A DNA stretch of 64,000 nucleotides from Paucibacter sp. B2R-40 (GTDB lineage Bacteria; Pseudomonadota; Gammaproteobacteria; Burkholderiales; Burkholderiaceae_C), in the NCBI RefSeq assembly GCF_025717555.1, contig NZ_JAJIRP010000002.1:434001-498000 (forward strand), given 5' to 3'. Shown here piece after piece: positions 24,361 to 35,300 of this stretch. The translations under genes were made by a program, and so were the position numbers. The notes below the pieces were generated by a model, which was not told where the DNA came from, did not search any database, and saw only the letters and a list, made by a program, of their open reading frames with translations. Positions within the stretch are counted from its first letter, which is position 1, and every line of letters begins with the position of its first letter.

Positions 24361-26049
24361 TCAGTCCCCGAACACGACCTTCTTGCGCTCCCCCACCCAG
24401 CCCTCCAGCTGCGGGCCATAGACTTCCTCGACCCGGTTGCGTTTGATCTTGAAGGTAGGAGTGATGAAGCCGTTGTCCACCGTCCACGGCGTCTTGATGA
24501 CGACCAGGCAGTCGAGCTGCTCATGCGGGTCGAGCTTGGCGTTGATCTCGTCCAAGTGAGCGCCGAGCTGCGTGCTGAGCGCGTCTCGCTCGGCCGCCGT
24601 GCCGCTGTGGCCGGCCGCGTCCGGCGACAGCATCACCACGCCGACCGGCTGGCCCATGCTGGCCCCGGTCACCACGCAGGCTTCCACGGATGGATGCTGG
24701 CCCAGGCGGTCTTCAATCGGCGCCGGTGCCACATACTTGCCCTTGCTGGTTTTGAACAAATCCTTGACCCGGCCGGTGATGCGCAACAAGCCTTTGGCAT
24801 CAATCTGCGCCTTGTCGCCGGTGCGTAGCCAACCGTCAGCGGTGATGACCTCGGCGGTCAGCTCGGGCTGCTTGTAGTAGCCCAGCATCAAAGCGGGGCT
24901 GCGCATCAGCAACTCGCCGTTGGCGGGGTCGATACGTGTCTCAATGCCTTCATAGGCCGGGCCAACCGTGCCGATTTGATCTTCACCCGGCATGGTGATG
25001 TGCGAGACGGCCAGGTTCTCGGTCATGCCGTAGCCTTCGCAAATACCCAGGCCTAACTTTCGATACCAGCGCAGCAACGCGACCGGCATCGGAGCGGCGC
25101 CACCGGCGGCGATCCGGCATTGATCCAGGCCAAGCGCCTTCAGCACCTTGCCGCGCACCAGGCCGCCGATGATGGGCAGCGAGAGCAAGAAGTCGAGTTT
25201 CTTCTGCGGCATCTTGGCCTGCACGCCTTGCTGGAACTTGACCCAAAGGCGCGGCACCGAGAAGAAGACGGTCGGGCGAGCACGCTGCAGATCAGCCGCG
25301 AAAGTGTCCAGGCTGTCGGCAAAGTACACGGCGAAGCCGGTACGCAGCCAGCCATGCTCGACCAGCACCCGCTCCACCACATGGGCCAACGGCAGATAAG
25401 ACAGCATGCGGTCGTCCGCACTCATCGGAATGCGCTTGAGCGCGGTGCTCAGCGCCCAGGCGAAGGCGCCAAAGGAATGCATCACCCCCTTGGGCGCGCC
25501 GGTGGTGCCCGAGGTGTAGATCAGCGTGGCCAAGTCATCGGCCTGGCGCATCGGCTCGCCCACCAGAGGCTGATTGCGCGCGCAAATGGCGTCCCATCCT
25601 TCATAAGACTTCTTGGCATCGTCAGGCGAAAGCGGGTAGCTGATGCAAGGGAGCCCCTCGGGCACACCGGGCTTCATGCCGGCCCAGCCATCGAGCTTGC
25701 CGACGAAACAGGCCTTGGCCTCGCTGTGCTCCAAAATTTGCCGAATCGTGTCGGGCGCCAGTGTTGGATAGAGCGGCACCGAGACATAACCGGCCATCCA
25801 GATGGCCAGGTCGCTCATCAACCACCAGGCGCAGTTCTTCGACAGAATCGCCACCTTGGCGCCGGGCTCCCAGCCTTGCGCCTTCAGGTGAGTGGCCATG
25901 CGCCGTACTTGGTCGCCGACCTGGCTCCAGGTCAGCTCCTGAACGGCCCCGCCACCGAGCGGTTGCGTCAAGGCCACCCGTGAGCCCAGACTGCGCTCCC
26001 AATGGTAGAAACGTTGCAGGGCCAGGCTGTCGGCGGGAATGGTCGGCAT
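24361..26049 (-). CDS. Long-chain acyl-CoA synthetase / AMP-forming ligase
   Basis: 562 residues of the ANL superfamily; activates a fatty acid with ATP and loads it on CoA. Motifs seen are the P-loop YTSGTTGAPKG (178-188), GYGMTE (339-344), the WLRTGD region, the hinge GRVKDLFKTSKGKYV and a C-terminal Lys in TPTFKIKRN. The insert PLAHVVERVLVE and the VPLYPTLAP block match the FadD15/long-chain group. GGAG lies 9 bases before the ATG. Chain length cannot be read from the sequence. A 141-base gap separates it from trpS upstream. Confidence 0.93.
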   Translation of the reverse strand: MPTIPADSLALQRFYHWERSLGSRVALTQPLGGGAVQELTWSQVGDQVRRMATHLKAQGWEPGAKVAILSKNCAWWLMSDLAIWMAGYVSVPLYPTLAPDTIRQILEHSEAKACFVGKLDGWAGMKPGVPEGLPCISYPLSPDDAKKSYEGWDAICARNQPLVGEPMRQADDLATLIYTSGTTGAPKGVMHSFGAFAWALSTALKRIPMSADDRMLSYLPLAHVVERVLVEHGWLRTGFAVYFADSLDTFAADLQRARPTVFFSVPRLWVKFQQGVQAKMPQKKLDFLLSLPIIGGLVRGKVLKALGLDQCRIAAGGAAPMPVALLRWYRKLGLGICEGYGMTENLAVSHITMPGEDQIGTVGPAYEGIETRIDPANGELLMRSPALMLGYYKQPELTAEVITADGWLRTGDKAQIDAKGLLRITGRVKDLFKTSKGKYVAPAPIEDRLGQHPSVEACVVTGASMGQPVGVVMLSPDAAGHSGTAAERDALSTQLGAHLDEINAKLDPHEQLDCLVVIKTPWTVDNGFITPTFKIKRNRVEEVYGPQLEGWVGERKKVVFGD

Positions 26050-26190
26050 TTGTTTTGTCTCCGTTGAATTTATGACATTCAGAATCTGAGACTAGCCAAG
26101 GTCGCGCCCACAGCCTAGCGGGTTTATGCGGGGATGTGGCGCTTCAGAGTCACACCCCTAGTTCCTGCTCTGGCCTGGGCATGCCCGAGC

Positions 26191-27522
26191 TTACTCAGCC
26201 TCGGCCGCCAGCAGCGCCGCCAAGGCCTCGAGCACGGCTGCGTTGTTGATGCCGGGAGCCAGATGCACCGGCGCCGCAGCAAGCGCGGCCGCACCTTCAC
26301 GTTTCAGGCGCGCCACCCATTGACCGGCATCGCGCCCGCCGGCAAAGCCCGAGCTTTGCAGCAACAGGCTGCCGTCGGCCGCATTGAGCTTGAAGTAGAA
26401 CTGCCCGTCGGCCTCGCGGAACTGCTTGAACACCGGCAAGGCGGCTTTCGCATGCTTGACCGGCGCGGCCACCACCGCCGGTGCCGAAAAATTACGCAGG
26501 CCGACCGCCTGGCGCAGTTCGGCCAGCAAGGGCGCTGCGACCGCGCGCGCTTTGGCCGCACCGGCCTGCAGCGTCGCCTCGATCAACTCCGGCTGCGCCA
26601 TCAAGGCCTCAAAACGACTGCGCAGCGGCGCGATCTCGGCATCGATCAACTCGAATAATTGCTGCTTGGCCTCGCCCCAGGCCAGGCCGGCCCGCAAGTC
26701 GGCGCGGAACTGCTGACGCTGCGCGGCCGTCGCGAAGGCGTCATAAATCGTCACCAGGGTCTGGCCCTCGGGCTCTTTGGGCTCGCCGGGCAGCTTAGAG
26801 TCGGTGACGATGCGGGCAATCGCGTCCTTCAAGCCCTTGGCACCCCCCTCGAACAGCGGAACGCTGTTGTCATAGCTTTTGCTCATCTTGCGGCCGTCCA
26901 AGCCCGGCAGCAGTGCCACGTCTTCTTCGACATTGGCTTCGGGCAATACAAAGAACTCCTTGCCCTGACCAAACAGATGATTGAAACGCTGCGCCACATC
27001 GCGCGCCATCTCGATGTGCTGGACCTGGTCACGGCCGACCGGCACGCGGTGGGCATTGAACATCAGAATATCGGCCGCCATCAGGATCGGATAGCTGTAC
27101 AAACCCATGGTGATGCCGGCGTCCGGGTCCTCACCGGCTGCCACATTGGCGTCCACTGCGCCCTTGTAGGCATGGGCCCGGTTCATCTGGCCCTTGGAGG
27201 TCACGCAGGTCAGCAGCCAGGTCAGTTCGGGGATCTCGGGGATATCGCTTTGGCGATAGAAGGTCACGCGCGAGGTGTCCAGGCCGGCCGCCAGCCAGAC
27301 CGCTGCGATCTCCAGGCGTGAGCGGTTGATGCGCTCCGGGTCATCGCATTTGATCAGCGCGTGATAGTCAGCCATGAAGAAAAAACTCTCCACGCCCGGC
27401 TCCTGGCTGGCGGCAATCGCGGGGCGCACCGCGCCGACATAGTTGCCCAGATGCAGGGTGCCGGTGGTGGTGATGCCGGTCAGAACGCGTTGGAATGGGC
27501 GGGGAATAGCGCTTTGGGTCAT
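26191..27522 (-). CDS. trpS: Tryptophan--tRNA ligase with extra C-terminal YegP-like domain
   Basis: 443 residues, about 100 longer than typical bacterial TrpRS. Class I core: [16 protein letters not shown] (HIGH-type HLGN at 24-27) and KMSKS (212-216), with [11 protein letters not shown] for the tryptophan pocket. The added region after about residue 345 contains [21 protein letters not shown] and [10 protein letters not shown] at about 364-395, closely resembling the small DUF1508/YegP fold. ATG 27522 gives the normal N-terminus; the upstream in-frame ATG at 27540 adds six residues with no family support. It is divergent from a GGDEF/EAL gene. Confidence 0.95.
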   Translation of the reverse strand: MTQSAIPRPFQRVLTGITTTGTLHLGNYVGAVRPAIAASQEPGVESFFFMADYHALIKCDDPERINRSRLEIAAVWLAAGLDTSRVTFYRQSDIPEIPELTWLLTCVTSKGQMNRAHAYKGAVDANVAAGEDPDAGITMGLYSYPILMAADILMFNAHRVPVGRDQVQHIEMARDVAQRFNHLFGQGKEFFVLPEANVEEDVALLPGLDGRKMSKSYDNSVPLFEGGAKGLKDAIARIVTDSKLPGEPKEPEGQTLVTIYDAFATAAQRQQFRADLRAGLAWGEAKQQLFELIDAEIAPLRSRFEALMAQPELIEATLQAGAAKARAVAAPLLAELRQAVGLRNFSAPAVVAAPVKHAKAALPVFKQFREADGQFYFKLNAADGSLLLQSSGFAGGRDAGQWVARLKREGAAALAAAPVHLAPGINNAAVLEALAALLAAEAE

Positions 27523-27721
27523 GGTGAAATCAACTGGCAAATCGAAGAGCGGCCCGGCTGGCGAGAATCACCGCGCCTGGGCACAAGGGGTCAGGCATTG
27601 TCACAGCATGCCGCTCGGTTGCGCGCTGCGTTCATTTTGCTGCCCTGCAAGCACCTCAAACGGCTAGCATCGAGCCTCAACAGCGCTTGGAACGCCGTCG
27701 CACAAAGCCATCATCGTCATC

Positions 27722-30034
27722 ATGCCTTTGCTACTCCTGATCAGCGCCGGCCTCAATGTGATGTTCGGCATTGCCTTGCTCTTGCTGTGGCGGCAGGACC
27801 AGCGCTTCGCCTACGTCAGGTTATGGGGCTTCAGTTGGGTGCTCTTGGGCTGTGGCCTGACCCTGGGCCCGGTCTTGCATGACTTCAGCCCACCCGGCCC
27901 GGCCCGCGACATTCAGTCGCTGTTCGCGTCGATGGCCTTGATGGCCTCCCAATTGCTGCAAGTCGCCGGTGCCTTCGACTACCGGGGCCGCCGCCTGCGC
28001 TGGCAGCGCGCCCTGCCGCTGTTCGTCATCATCATGCTGATTCTGGCCGGCCTGGGGGCAAGAGACTTTCGCAGCGCGCTCTTGGTCGGCTCCAGCGTGA
28101 TGGGCCTAGGTTCGCTGGCCAGCGCACATCTGCTGTGGCGCAACGGTCGCCACTCCGAGCGCTGGGTCGGTGTCGGTTTTGTCGCACTGGCGCTGGTGCA
28201 TCTGAGTGCGCCGTGGCTGGACCCGCAGGCGCGCTCGATGATCACCTATGTCAGCGGCTTGCTGGTGCAAGCCACGCTCTCCCTCGGCCTGATCCTGCTC
28301 TCCGTCGCCCGGGCGCATGCCGAGACCCGCCGCCAGACCGAGCGTTTCAGCAAACTGGCCGAACATTCATTGCAAGGCCTGGTGGTGCTGCAGGACCACC
28401 GCGTCGTCTACGCCAATCCGGCCGCACTGGCGATTTTTGGCTATGTTCGCGGCAGCAGTGAACTGCCCGGCGATCTGGTCGAAGCGCTGGTACCGCCCGA
28501 GCTGCGTAACGCGGCCCGTGAGCGGCATCAACGAGTGCTGGCCAACCCCGCTGCCCGCATCGAATGGGAAGCCACGCGACTCGATATGGATGGCCGGCCC
28601 CTGCACATCCGCGGCCTCTCCAGCCATCTGGACTGGGACGAGGCGCCGGCCGAGTTGATGGTGATGGTGGATGACAGCTCGCGCCAGCGCGCCGTCGACG
28701 CGCTGCGCCGCCAGGCCTTGCATGATGAGCTGACCGACCTGCCGAACCGCAACTTTGCGCTCGAACGCCTGCGCGACATGACCTATCTGGGCGCTCCGCC
28801 ATTCGCGCTGATTTCGGCCGACCTGGACCGCTTCCAGTTGGTCAACGAGAGCCTGGGGCACGCGGTCGGTGATGCCTTGCTGAACGCGGTGGCCAGGCGG
28901 CTGTGCCGACGTCTGCCGCCGCAGGCGCTGCTGACGCGACTCGGCGAGGATCAGTTCCTGGTCTTGATTGAGGGGGCAGCCAGTCGGGCCGAGGTGCAGG
29001 CGGTGGCGGAGCAGCTCTTGTCCCTGCTGGATGCACCGTTTGCACTCGACGGGGCCGAGCTGTTTGTGCATATGTCGCTGGGTGCAGCCCTGTTCCCGCA
29101 AGACGGGCGCGACGGCGCCAGCCTGCTGCGCGCCGCAGATTCGGCCATGCACCGCGCCAAAGGCAACGCCGGCGCCTCATTCATGTTCTTTGACGTGGCG
29201 ATGAACGGTGCCTCGCGGGCGCGGCTGGACGCCGAACAGTCGCTCGGCCACGCGATCGCCGAACGCGAGTTCTTGCTGGAATATCAACCCAAGTTCCGCG
29301 CCGGCAGCCGCACGCTCTGCGGTTTCGAGGCCTTGGTGCGCTGGGAGCGGCCCGGCAAGGGGCGCGTCAGCCCGGCCGAGTTCGTGCCCGCAGCCGAGCG
29401 CACCGGCCAGATCAAGGCGCTGGGCGAGCTGATCCTGGACATCGCCACCGCTCAGCTGCGCGAGTGGCAGCTGGCCTGGGGTCAAGCCTTGCCGGTGGCG
29501 GTCAATGTATCGCCCTTGCAGTTCGACGACGCCGGCTTCGCCAGCCGCGTGCTCGCTCTCCTGGAAGAACGCGGCCTGCCACCTGATGCGCTGGAGATCG
29601 AGATCACGGAGACCGCCGCGATCGGCCATGTCGAACGCGTACTGCCGCAGTTGCACCGTCTGCGCGCTGCCGGCGTGCTGTGCTCGCTGGACGACTTCGG
29701 CACCGGCCAATCCTCGCTGACGATGTTGCGCAATTTGCCAATCAGCACCATGAAGCTGGATCGCAGCATGATTGAACCGCTGCCCGAGGCACAGGCCAGC
29801 GCCGTCGTCAAAGCGACCTGCGTGCTCGGTCACTCCTTGCAGCTGGAAATTGTTGCCGAGGGTGTCGAGACCGAAGTCCAGGCGCAGGCCGCCGAAGCCT
29901 TGGGCTGCACGCAGTTGCAGGGTTATCACCTCGGCCGGCCGCTGGCCGCAGCGGCCGCCGGTGCGCTGCTGGCCCTTGCCCTGGAGAATCAGCCGCGCGC
30001 CGACTCGATGCCTACCCAGCCGCCCTCGGTGTAG
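27722..30034 (+). CDS. Membrane GGDEF/EAL protein, probable c-di-GMP phosphodiesterase
   Basis: 770 residues. Seven or so membrane helices (1-195), a PAS-like domain (about 205-320), GGDEF domain (about 330-495) and EAL domain (about 505-755). The GGDEF signature reads GEDQF (408-412), so diguanylate cyclase activity is probably lost, although GTP binding could regulate the EAL part. The EAL domain keeps its metal and catalytic residues: EAL (536-538), NVSPLQF, EITETA, LDDFGTG, KLDRSM, VAEGVET and QGYHLGRP. It should lower c-di-GMP in response to a membrane or PAS signal. The 3' end overlaps the converging aldo-keto reductase by 46 bases. Confidence 0.93.
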   Translation: MPLLLLISAGLNVMFGIALLLLWRQDQRFAYVRLWGFSWVLLGCGLTLGPVLHDFSPPGPARDIQSLFASMALMASQLLQVAGAFDYRGRRLRWQRALPLFVIIMLILAGLGARDFRSALLVGSSVMGLGSLASAHLLWRNGRHSERWVGVGFVALALVHLSAPWLDPQARSMITYVSGLLVQATLSLGLILLSVARAHAETRRQTERFSKLAEHSLQGLVVLQDHRVVYANPAALAIFGYVRGSSELPGDLVEALVPPELRNAARERHQRVLANPAARIEWEATRLDMDGRPLHIRGLSSHLDWDEAPAELMVMVDDSSRQRAVDALRRQALHDELTDLPNRNFALERLRDMTYLGAPPFALISADLDRFQLVNESLGHAVGDALLNAVARRLCRRLPPQALLTRLGEDQFLVLIEGAASRAEVQAVAEQLLSLLDAPFALDGAELFVHMSLGAALFPQDGRDGASLLRAADSAMHRAKGNAGASFMFFDVAMNGASRARLDAEQSLGHAIAEREFLLEYQPKFRAGSRTLCGFEALVRWERPGKGRVSPAEFVPAAERTGQIKALGELILDIATAQLREWQLAWGQALPVAVNVSPLQFDDAGFASRVLALLEERGLPPDALEIEITETAAIGHVERVLPQLHRLRAAGVLCSLDDFGTGQSSLTMLRNLPISTMKLDRSMIEPLPEAQASAVVKATCVLGHSLQLEIVAEGVETEVQAQAAEALGCTQLQGYHLGRPLAAAAAGALLALALENQPRADSMPTQPPSV

Positions 30035-31008
30035 CGCTCGCCGGCCACCACGCCGGGCGCAAACAAGGCATCCAAGGCGGCCACTTGCACGGCATTCAGC
30101 TCGACTTGCCCGGCCGCCCAATTGCTGCCCAAATGGGTCTGCCGCCTTGTGCCTGGGATCACCAAGGCATGCGGCTGCTTGTTCAAAATCCAGGCCAGAG
30201 CCAGTTGCGAGGGCGGCAGGCTCCAGGCTTCGGCCAGCTGCGCCAGGCGCGCCGCCAGCGCCCGGTTGTGCTCACCGGCCGCACCGTTGAAGCGCGGCAG
30301 CATACGGCGAAAGTCATCCGGGGCCAGGTCTTGCGTGGCCGGCAAGGCGGCACTCAGCAGCGCACGGCCGAGCGGGCTGTAGGCCACAAAAGCCACGCCC
30401 AAGGCGGCGGTGGCCGGCAGCATTTCCAATTCGGCCCCACGCTCCCAGAGCGAATACTCGCTTTGCACCGCCGCCACCGGATGCACCGCATGAGCGCGCC
30501 GCAAGGTCTCCACACTGACCTCGGACAGGCCGATCGCCGCAATCTTGCCCTCGGTCTTCAGCGCCACCAGCGTCTCCATCAACAGCTCGATGGGCACGGC
30601 CGGGTCGCGCCGATGGACGTAGTAAAGGCCGATCTGTTCCAGCCCCAAGCGCTTCAGTGAAGCCTCGCAGGCGGCACGGATATAGGCGGGCGAGTTGTCG
30701 ATACGGCGCTCATAAGTACCGGCCGGCCTGTCAATGCCGAACTTCGTCGCCACCAGCACTTCGGCGCGTTGATTCGGTCCCAGCTCGGCCAGGAATCTCC
30801 CCAGCAATTGCTCGTTATGGCCGGCGCCATAGGTGTCGGCGGTGTCGAGATGGCGCACCCCAAGCTCGAAGGCAGCATGCAAAGTCGCCAGTGATTCGGC
30901 ATCGTCATGCGCACCGTAGAACTCGCTCATGCCCATCAGGCCCAGGCCTATTGCAGAGACTTGCTGGCCGGCGAGGCGGCGCAGGGCTTCTTTCGCGGTC
31001 TGGCTCAT
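29989..31008 (-). CDS. Aldo/keto reductase
   Basis: 339 residues, TIM-barrel NAD(P)H oxidoreductase. The catalytic tetrad can be placed at Asp55 and Tyr60 (DTADTYG), Lys89 (VATKFG) and His132 (YYVHRRD). The cofactor end shows [14 protein letters not shown], in which the Arg residues favour NADP. It belongs to the AKR group with the [12 protein letters not shown] start. Reduces aldehydes or ketones; substrate unknown. Its start overlaps the PhzF-like gene stop by 4 bases, so the two form an operon next to a divergent LysR regulator. Confidence 0.93.
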   Translation of the reverse strand: MSQTAKEALRRLAGQQVSAIGLGLMGMSEFYGAHDDAESLATLHAAFELGVRHLDTADTYGAGHNEQLLGRFLAELGPNQRAEVLVATKFGIDRPAGTYERRIDNSPAYIRAACEASLKRLGLEQIGLYYVHRRDPAVPIELLMETLVALKTEGKIAAIGLSEVSVETLRRAHAVHPVAAVQSEYSLWERGAELEMLPATAALGVAFVAYSPLGRALLSAALPATQDLAPDDFRRMLPRFNGAAGEHNRALAARLAQLAEAWSLPPSQLALAWILNKQPHALVIPGTRRQTHLGSNWAAGQVELNAVQVAALDALFAPGVVAGERYTEGGWVGIESARG

Positions 31009-31841
31009 GACATCACCCGGGCTGTGCCGCAGACTCGGATAGAACTGCCGGCGGCGGCCGGAATCTCGGCCCGCAGCAGCGAGCGTGCACCCATGTCTTC
31101 GCCTTGCACGATGTCGATTGCGCCTCCATGCGGCCAGCCCAGATCGCGCAGATAGCCGGCCAGTGCGGCGGTGGCCGCGCCGGTGGCCGGGTCCTCCAGC
31201 ACGCCGCCCGAGGCAAAGGCATTGCGGGTGTGAAACAGCTGCGGCGTTTCGCTATAGGCCAGCAAAATGGTGGTCAGGCCGGCGGCCTGCATCAGGCGCC
31301 GACCCTCGTCCAAGTCATAGTTCATTGCGGCCAAGGTCGCGCGAGACTTCAAGCCCAGCACCAGATGGTCGGCGCCGCCATGGGCCAAGCCTGGCGGCAA
31401 GCGTGGGTCGAGATCATCCGACTGCAAGCCGAACAGCGTCAGCGCCGCCGCCAGCAAGGCCGGCTCAGCCGGCGCGCTGCGCGTCGGCGGCGACTGCAAG
31501 GCAGCGCTATAAAGATCACCCGCTTGCCGGCCTTCGACGCTGATACGGGCGCTGTTGAGAATCAAATCAAACCGCCCGTCACCCTGCCGGAGCGCCAGCG
31601 CCGCGCCGAGCGCGATGGTGGCATGGCCGCAAAACGGCACCTCGTTTTCAGGCGAAAAATAGCGCACCCGCCAAGCCGAGCCCTGCGGCTGAGCAAACAC
31701 CGACTCAGAAAAACCAAGCTCGGTGGCCATGCGCTGCATTTCGGCGTCAGCGGGCAATTGATCGGCGATCAACACGCCGGCCGGGTTGCCGCCGATGTGC
31801 GCGTCTGAGAAAGCGGAGATTTTGAGAATGCTTGTGTTCAT
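31005..31841 (-). CDS. PhzF-family isomerase
   Basis: 278 residues. Family blocks: [15 protein letters not shown] at the N-terminus, [11 protein letters not shown] with the candidate catalytic Glu, [18 protein letters not shown] in the middle, and [20 protein letters not shown] near the C-terminus. PhzF catalyses a proton-transfer isomerisation in phenazine synthesis, but most homologues, including this one with no phz genes nearby, are of unknown substrate. First gene of a two-gene operon with the aldo-keto reductase. The tandem TGAGGAC repeat just upstream of the start may be chance. Confidence 0.92.
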   Translation of the reverse strand: MNTSILKISAFSDAHIGGNPAGVLIADQLPADAEMQRMATELGFSESVFAQPQGSAWRVRYFSPENEVPFCGHATIALGAALALRQGDGRFDLILNSARISVEGRQAGDLYSAALQSPPTRSAPAEPALLAAALTLFGLQSDDLDPRLPPGLAHGGADHLVLGLKSRATLAAMNYDLDEGRRLMQAAGLTTILLAYSETPQLFHTRNAFASGGVLEDPATGAATAALAGYLRDLGWPHGGAIDIVQGEDMGARSLLRAEIPAAAGSSIRVCGTARVMS

Positions 31842-31966
31842 ATGTGTGAGGACTGAGGACTAGAGCTGCTGCGCATCATGCTCGCTGAGGCCTTGGCCCG
31901 CCAGTCTCGCCGCCTTACACGGCCTGTGCAGCTGCGCTGAACAATGCCGCCGACAATATCGCCATC

Positions 31967-32863
31967 ATGGCCGAACCCGACTTTCAGCATTTACGTATTT
32001 TCTTTGCCGTTGCCGAGGCGCGCAGCTTCCGTGCCGCCGCGCTGACCCTGGGGCTCAGCCCTTCGGCCGTCAGCCAGGCGATGCGCAGACTCGAGCAGGA
32101 GCTAGGCGTGGCGCTGTTGGCGCGCAGCACCCGCAGCGTCGCGCTGAGCGCGGCCGGCGAACAATTGCTGGCGCAGGCCGGGCCGGCCGTGCAACGCATC
32201 AAGCAAGCCTATGCAGACCTGGGTGAGCTGGGCGGCGAGATCGGCGGCACGCTGCGCTTGTCGGTGCCGCGCAGCGCAGCGCGACTCTTGCTGGCGCCGC
32301 TCGTGGCGCGCTTCCTGGCCGCCCATCCTGCGGTGCAGTTGGAGTTGCACACCCAAGACGTGATGGTCGACATCGTCGCACAGGGCTTCGACGCCGGGGT
32401 GCGCTTTGCCGAGCGCCTGCCGCTGGACATGGTGGCCGTGCCGCTGGGCGAGGCCCAGCGCTTCATCGTCGTCGCGACGCCGGCCCTGCTGGCGCGCTCG
32501 GCTGTTCCGACCCATCCCCGCGACTTGCTGCAAGCGCCTTGCGTACGCCAACGCTTCGCCAGCGGGGCGATGTTTCGCTGGGAGTTTGAGCGGGATGGCG
32601 AACAGCTAACGCTGGATGTCAGCGGTCCCTTGATGGTCGATGACCAAAGCGTGGCGCTGGCGGCTGCGCTGGAAAGCGCAGGTTTTGCCTATGTTTATGA
32701 ATGCGCGGCGCGCGAACATCTGCTGGCAGGCCGCCTGTTCCAGGTCTTGGGCGACTGGTGCCCAGCGGGCACGGGCTTCTCGCTCTACTACCCCAGCCGC
32801 CGCCAAGCCAGCCCGGCCTTGCGGGCGTTTATTGGGATGGTGAAGGCGCAGCTTGCGTTCTGA
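31967..32863 (+). CDS. LysR-family transcriptional regulator
   Basis: 298 residues. N-terminal winged helix-turn-helix (residues about 5-65: [36 protein letters not shown]) and a LysR substrate-binding domain (about 90-295). It is divergent from the PhzF/aldo-keto reductase operon with 125 bases between, the usual arrangement for a LysR protein controlling its neighbour. I could not place a convincing T-N11-A box in the gap. The inducer is unknown. Confidence 0.93.
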   Translation: MAEPDFQHLRIFFAVAEARSFRAAALTLGLSPSAVSQAMRRLEQELGVALLARSTRSVALSAAGEQLLAQAGPAVQRIKQAYADLGELGGEIGGTLRLSVPRSAARLLLAPLVARFLAAHPAVQLELHTQDVMVDIVAQGFDAGVRFAERLPLDMVAVPLGEAQRFIVVATPALLARSAVPTHPRDLLQAPCVRQRFASGAMFRWEFERDGEQLTLDVSGPLMVDDQSVALAAALESAGFAYVYECAAREHLLAGRLFQVLGDWCPAGTGFSLYYPSRRQASPALRAFIGMVKAQLAF

Positions 32864-32944
32864 TCGATAGAGTCGCCCGTTCAGCTTCGACTCAGTCAGC
32901 CGAAAGTCGGTGGCGGTGATCTGATTTCAACGGTGTTGAGTGAC

Positions 32945-33805
32945 TCAACGATCCGCCATCGCCTCGCCCAGCTGCACCGCGCTGCCAGGCCGACCCAAAT
33001 CTTCGCCAACCCAAGCCGGATTGAAACTCCACGGCCCCTTGGGGAACAACATCACGACAGTGGAACCCAGCAAAAAGCGTCCCATCTCTTCGCCTTTCTT
33101 CAACTGAATCTGCTGGTCCTGATAACTCCACTCGACCACCTTGCCGGGCCGCGAAGGGTTGACGACGCCATGCCAAGTCGTGGCCATGCTGCCAACGATG
33201 GTGGCCCCCACCAAGACCAGCACCCAAGGGCCATGGATGCCCTCGAACACACAGACCACGCGCTCGTTACGCGCAAACAGGCCGGGCACGCCGCGCGCCG
33301 TCACCGGGTTGACCGAGAACAGATCACCGGGCACATAAATCATGCGCAAGAGCCGGCCCGCCGCTGGCATATGGATGCGGTGATAGTCGCGTGGGCTCAG
33401 ATAAATATTGGCGAAGATGCCGTCGTCAAACTGCGCGGCCAAGGCCGCGTCGCCACCCACCAAGGCTGTGCTTGAGAACTCATGGCCCTTGGCTTGAAAG
33501 ATTTGATTGCCCTTGATGGCGCCCACTTGGCTGATGCGCCCATCCACCGGGCACAGCAGCGTCGCATCGGCCAAAGGCCTGGCACCCGGTTTCAGCGCAC
33601 GGGTGAAAAACTCATTGAAGCTCGGGTAGGCGGCAATATCCGGCTCGGCGGCCTCGGCCATATTGACGTCGTAGCGGGCAACAAAGCGGCGAATGATGCC
33701 GGTCGTGATCGCTCCCATGCGGGCCGAAGCTACAAGGCCGGCAAAGCGGGTGATGGCCTGTTTGGGCAACAGGTATTGCAGCAGCACAGCGGAGCGGTCG
33801 GACAC
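32945..33805 (-). CDS. psd: Phosphatidylserine decarboxylase proenzyme
   Basis: 286 residues; converts phosphatidylserine to phosphatidylethanolamine at the inner membrane. Self-cleavage motif LGST at 246-249 yields the pyruvoyl group on Ser. Other family blocks: YPSFNEFFTRALKPGARP, PVDGRISQ, YLSPRDYHRIHMP and VGATIVGSM. A GTG start at 33805 is chosen because AGGGA lies about 8 bases upstream and the product then begins SDRSAVLLQYLLPK like its relatives; a TTG at 33826 is the alternative. A 7-bp palindrome overlaps the stop codon, and the LysR gene converges on it. Confidence 0.95.
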   Translation of the reverse strand: MSDRSAVLLQYLLPKQAITRFAGLVASARMGAITTGIIRRFVARYDVNMAEAAEPDIAAYPSFNEFFTRALKPGARPLADATLLCPVDGRISQVGAIKGNQIFQAKGHEFSSTALVGGDAALAAQFDDGIFANIYLSPRDYHRIHMPAAGRLLRMIYVPGDLFSVNPVTARGVPGLFARNERVVCVFEGIHGPWVLVLVGATIVGSMATTWHGVVNPSRPGKVVEWSYQDQQIQLKKGEEMGRFLLGSTVVMLFPKGPWSFNPAWVGEDLGRPGSAVQLGEAMADR

Positions 33806-33998
33806 GGATTTTTCCCTTGGAGCCAAGGCTGCGGATTGTAGCGAGGGGGCTGCTTGGGCAAGGTTTGGCGTTCGCCTGCTGCTCCCACGGGCAGGCTCAG
33901 TCTATGTTCGCCAACGCACCGACGGCCCGCCTGAAACAAGTGATGGTTGCGCCAGGCTCACTCGACGCCACTTCACGACCGGACTGATAAGGCTTTTT

Positions 33999-34376
33999 AT
34001 GAACACCAAGCACCATGGATTTGCCCCCTTGCTCTTCACCGCAGCCATCGCCATCACAACAGCGATGTTGGTGGGCGGCTGCAGCAAGCAGCCGGAAGTT
34101 GCCGCACCGCCGCCCGCGCCAACAGATGTTGTTGCGCAAGCCGCCTCTACGGCTGCGGCCAATGTGTCGGATGCCGATGTCAGCGGGCATGTCTCCACCG
34201 TGCTGAATCAGAACGATTCGCTCAAGGCCTTTGACATCAAGGTCGTCACGCTCAAAGGCGATGTCCGTCTGATCGGGATGCTAGACACCCAAGCCCAGAT
34301 AGACACTGCACTCAAAATCGCGCGCGAAGCGGAAGGCTCCCACACCATTCACAACGAACTCACGCTCAAGAAATAG
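33999..34376 (+). CDS. BON-domain lipoprotein
   Basis: 125 residues. Lipoprotein signal with box VGGC (near residue 28), an Ala/Pro spacer, then a single BON domain (about 55-125: VSTVLNQNDSLKAFDIKVVTLKGDVRLIGMLDTQAQIDTALKIAREAEG). BON proteins bind phospholipid and help keep the outer membrane intact; this one should face the periplasm. AAGG lies 6 bases before the ATG. Divergent from psd, with 193 bases between, which fits an envelope role but proves no link. Confidence 0.88.
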   Translation: MNTKHHGFAPLLFTAAIAITTAMLVGGCSKQPEVAAPPPAPTDVVAQAASTAAANVSDADVSGHVSTVLNQNDSLKAFDIKVVTLKGDVRLIGMLDTQAQIDTALKIAREAEGSHTIHNELTLKK

Positions 34377-34381
34377 CTTGC

Positions 34382-34990
34382 TCACTCAGCAGGCTGCCCG
34401 CTGCGCAGGCGCAATTCCCGCAGCAGCGGCAGCAGTTCATCCGCTGGCCGCGCCGCCAGCTTGCGGTAGGCGCGTCCGCCGTCGCTGCGCGCCAGCAGCT
34501 TCATCTCGACCAACTCGCGCCGCAAAGTGCAATGGTCGCCAAAGCCATGGTGCGCATTCAGCACCTGATTGACTTCCGGTTCGGTGTAGATGCGCCGACT
34601 GTCGAAGTGCAACCACAGGCCCCAGATCGCATAACGCTGAACCTGATGGCGGCTGGGCCAGCGCACCAGGCGCCCATGGGCATCGAATTGGCGCAAGGCG
34701 CGGTCGGCCAATTCACTCAGTTCGGGATGGCGCGGCCCGCGCGCCGGTGGCGCATGTTGCGGCGTGAGCTTGCTGGGCGTGACGGGCGCTTTGCTTGCCA
34801 CAGCGGCGGCGCGCAAGGCTTGCAAATTGCGATGCCCGGCCGCGCGGGCCAGCATATTCAACAAGCTCAGGTGGCTGGGCGGCTCGCACGGCGGCTCGCT
34901 TTGCAAGAGCTGCTCGGCGAGTTGCTGGCGCAGTGATTTGGCGAAGGCCGAAATATCTTCGGCGTGCAGGGCAATAGATTCACGAGGCAT
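34382..34990 (-). CDS. DUF2087-domain protein
   Basis: 202 residues. The C-terminal half (about 95-190) matches DUF2087: RLVRWPSRHQVQRYAIWGLW, RIYTEPEVNQVLNAHH, CTLRRELVEMKLLARS and GRAYRKL. The N-terminal half (SAFAKSLRQQLAEQLLQ, SLLNMLARAAGHRNLQALRA) looks like a short helical nucleic-acid-associated domain found fused in several proteobacterial homologues. DUF2087 proteins often carry a transcription-regulator domain; here none is clear. Converges on the BON gene with only 5 bases between the stops. Confidence 0.85.
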   Translation of the reverse strand: MPRESIALHAEDISAFAKSLRQQLAEQLLQSEPPCEPPSHLSLLNMLARAAGHRNLQALRAAAVASKAPVTPSKLTPQHAPPARGPRHPELSELADRALRQFDAHGRLVRWPSRHQVQRYAIWGLWLHFDSRRIYTEPEVNQVLNAHHGFGDHCTLRRELVEMKLLARSDGGRAYRKLAARPADELLPLLRELRLRSGQPAE

Positions 34991-35300
34991 GATTGAGAGA
35001 TCTCCACATCACGCGTGTTGCTCATGGCCGCCACAGGAGGCGGTGCTGGTGCTTGCCGGCTTCCAGCTGGGCACACGCGAAACGGGGCTCAGCCTGGTGA
35101 AACGAAAATCTCTTCTCTTTGCCTGGCAGGTTTAGCTCACGGTCAAACGCTTAAACGGTCTGCCATGCGGCAAGGCCTGGGTGTTCTGCCGACCCGGGGC
35201 GCAGTATAGATGATGGGGGCAGCGGGTACGATCAGCACTTCGGCCAAGCAAGCCCTCCCCCGCATTTACCCAATTCAGCCCCCTACGAGCGGCCACCGCC
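34991..35300. other. Divergent intergenic region
   Basis: 310 bases between the DUF2087 gene (minus) and the cysteine desulfurase fusion gene (plus). It should hold both promoters. Small open frames exist on the plus strand but lack family features. I see no clear riboswitch, hairpin terminator or IscR-like palindrome. Confidence 0.4.

Noticed and set aside
31842-31966. Search for a LysR T-N11-A operator between LysR and PhzF
   Set aside because: Several weak matches, none with good dyad symmetry; not reportable as a site.
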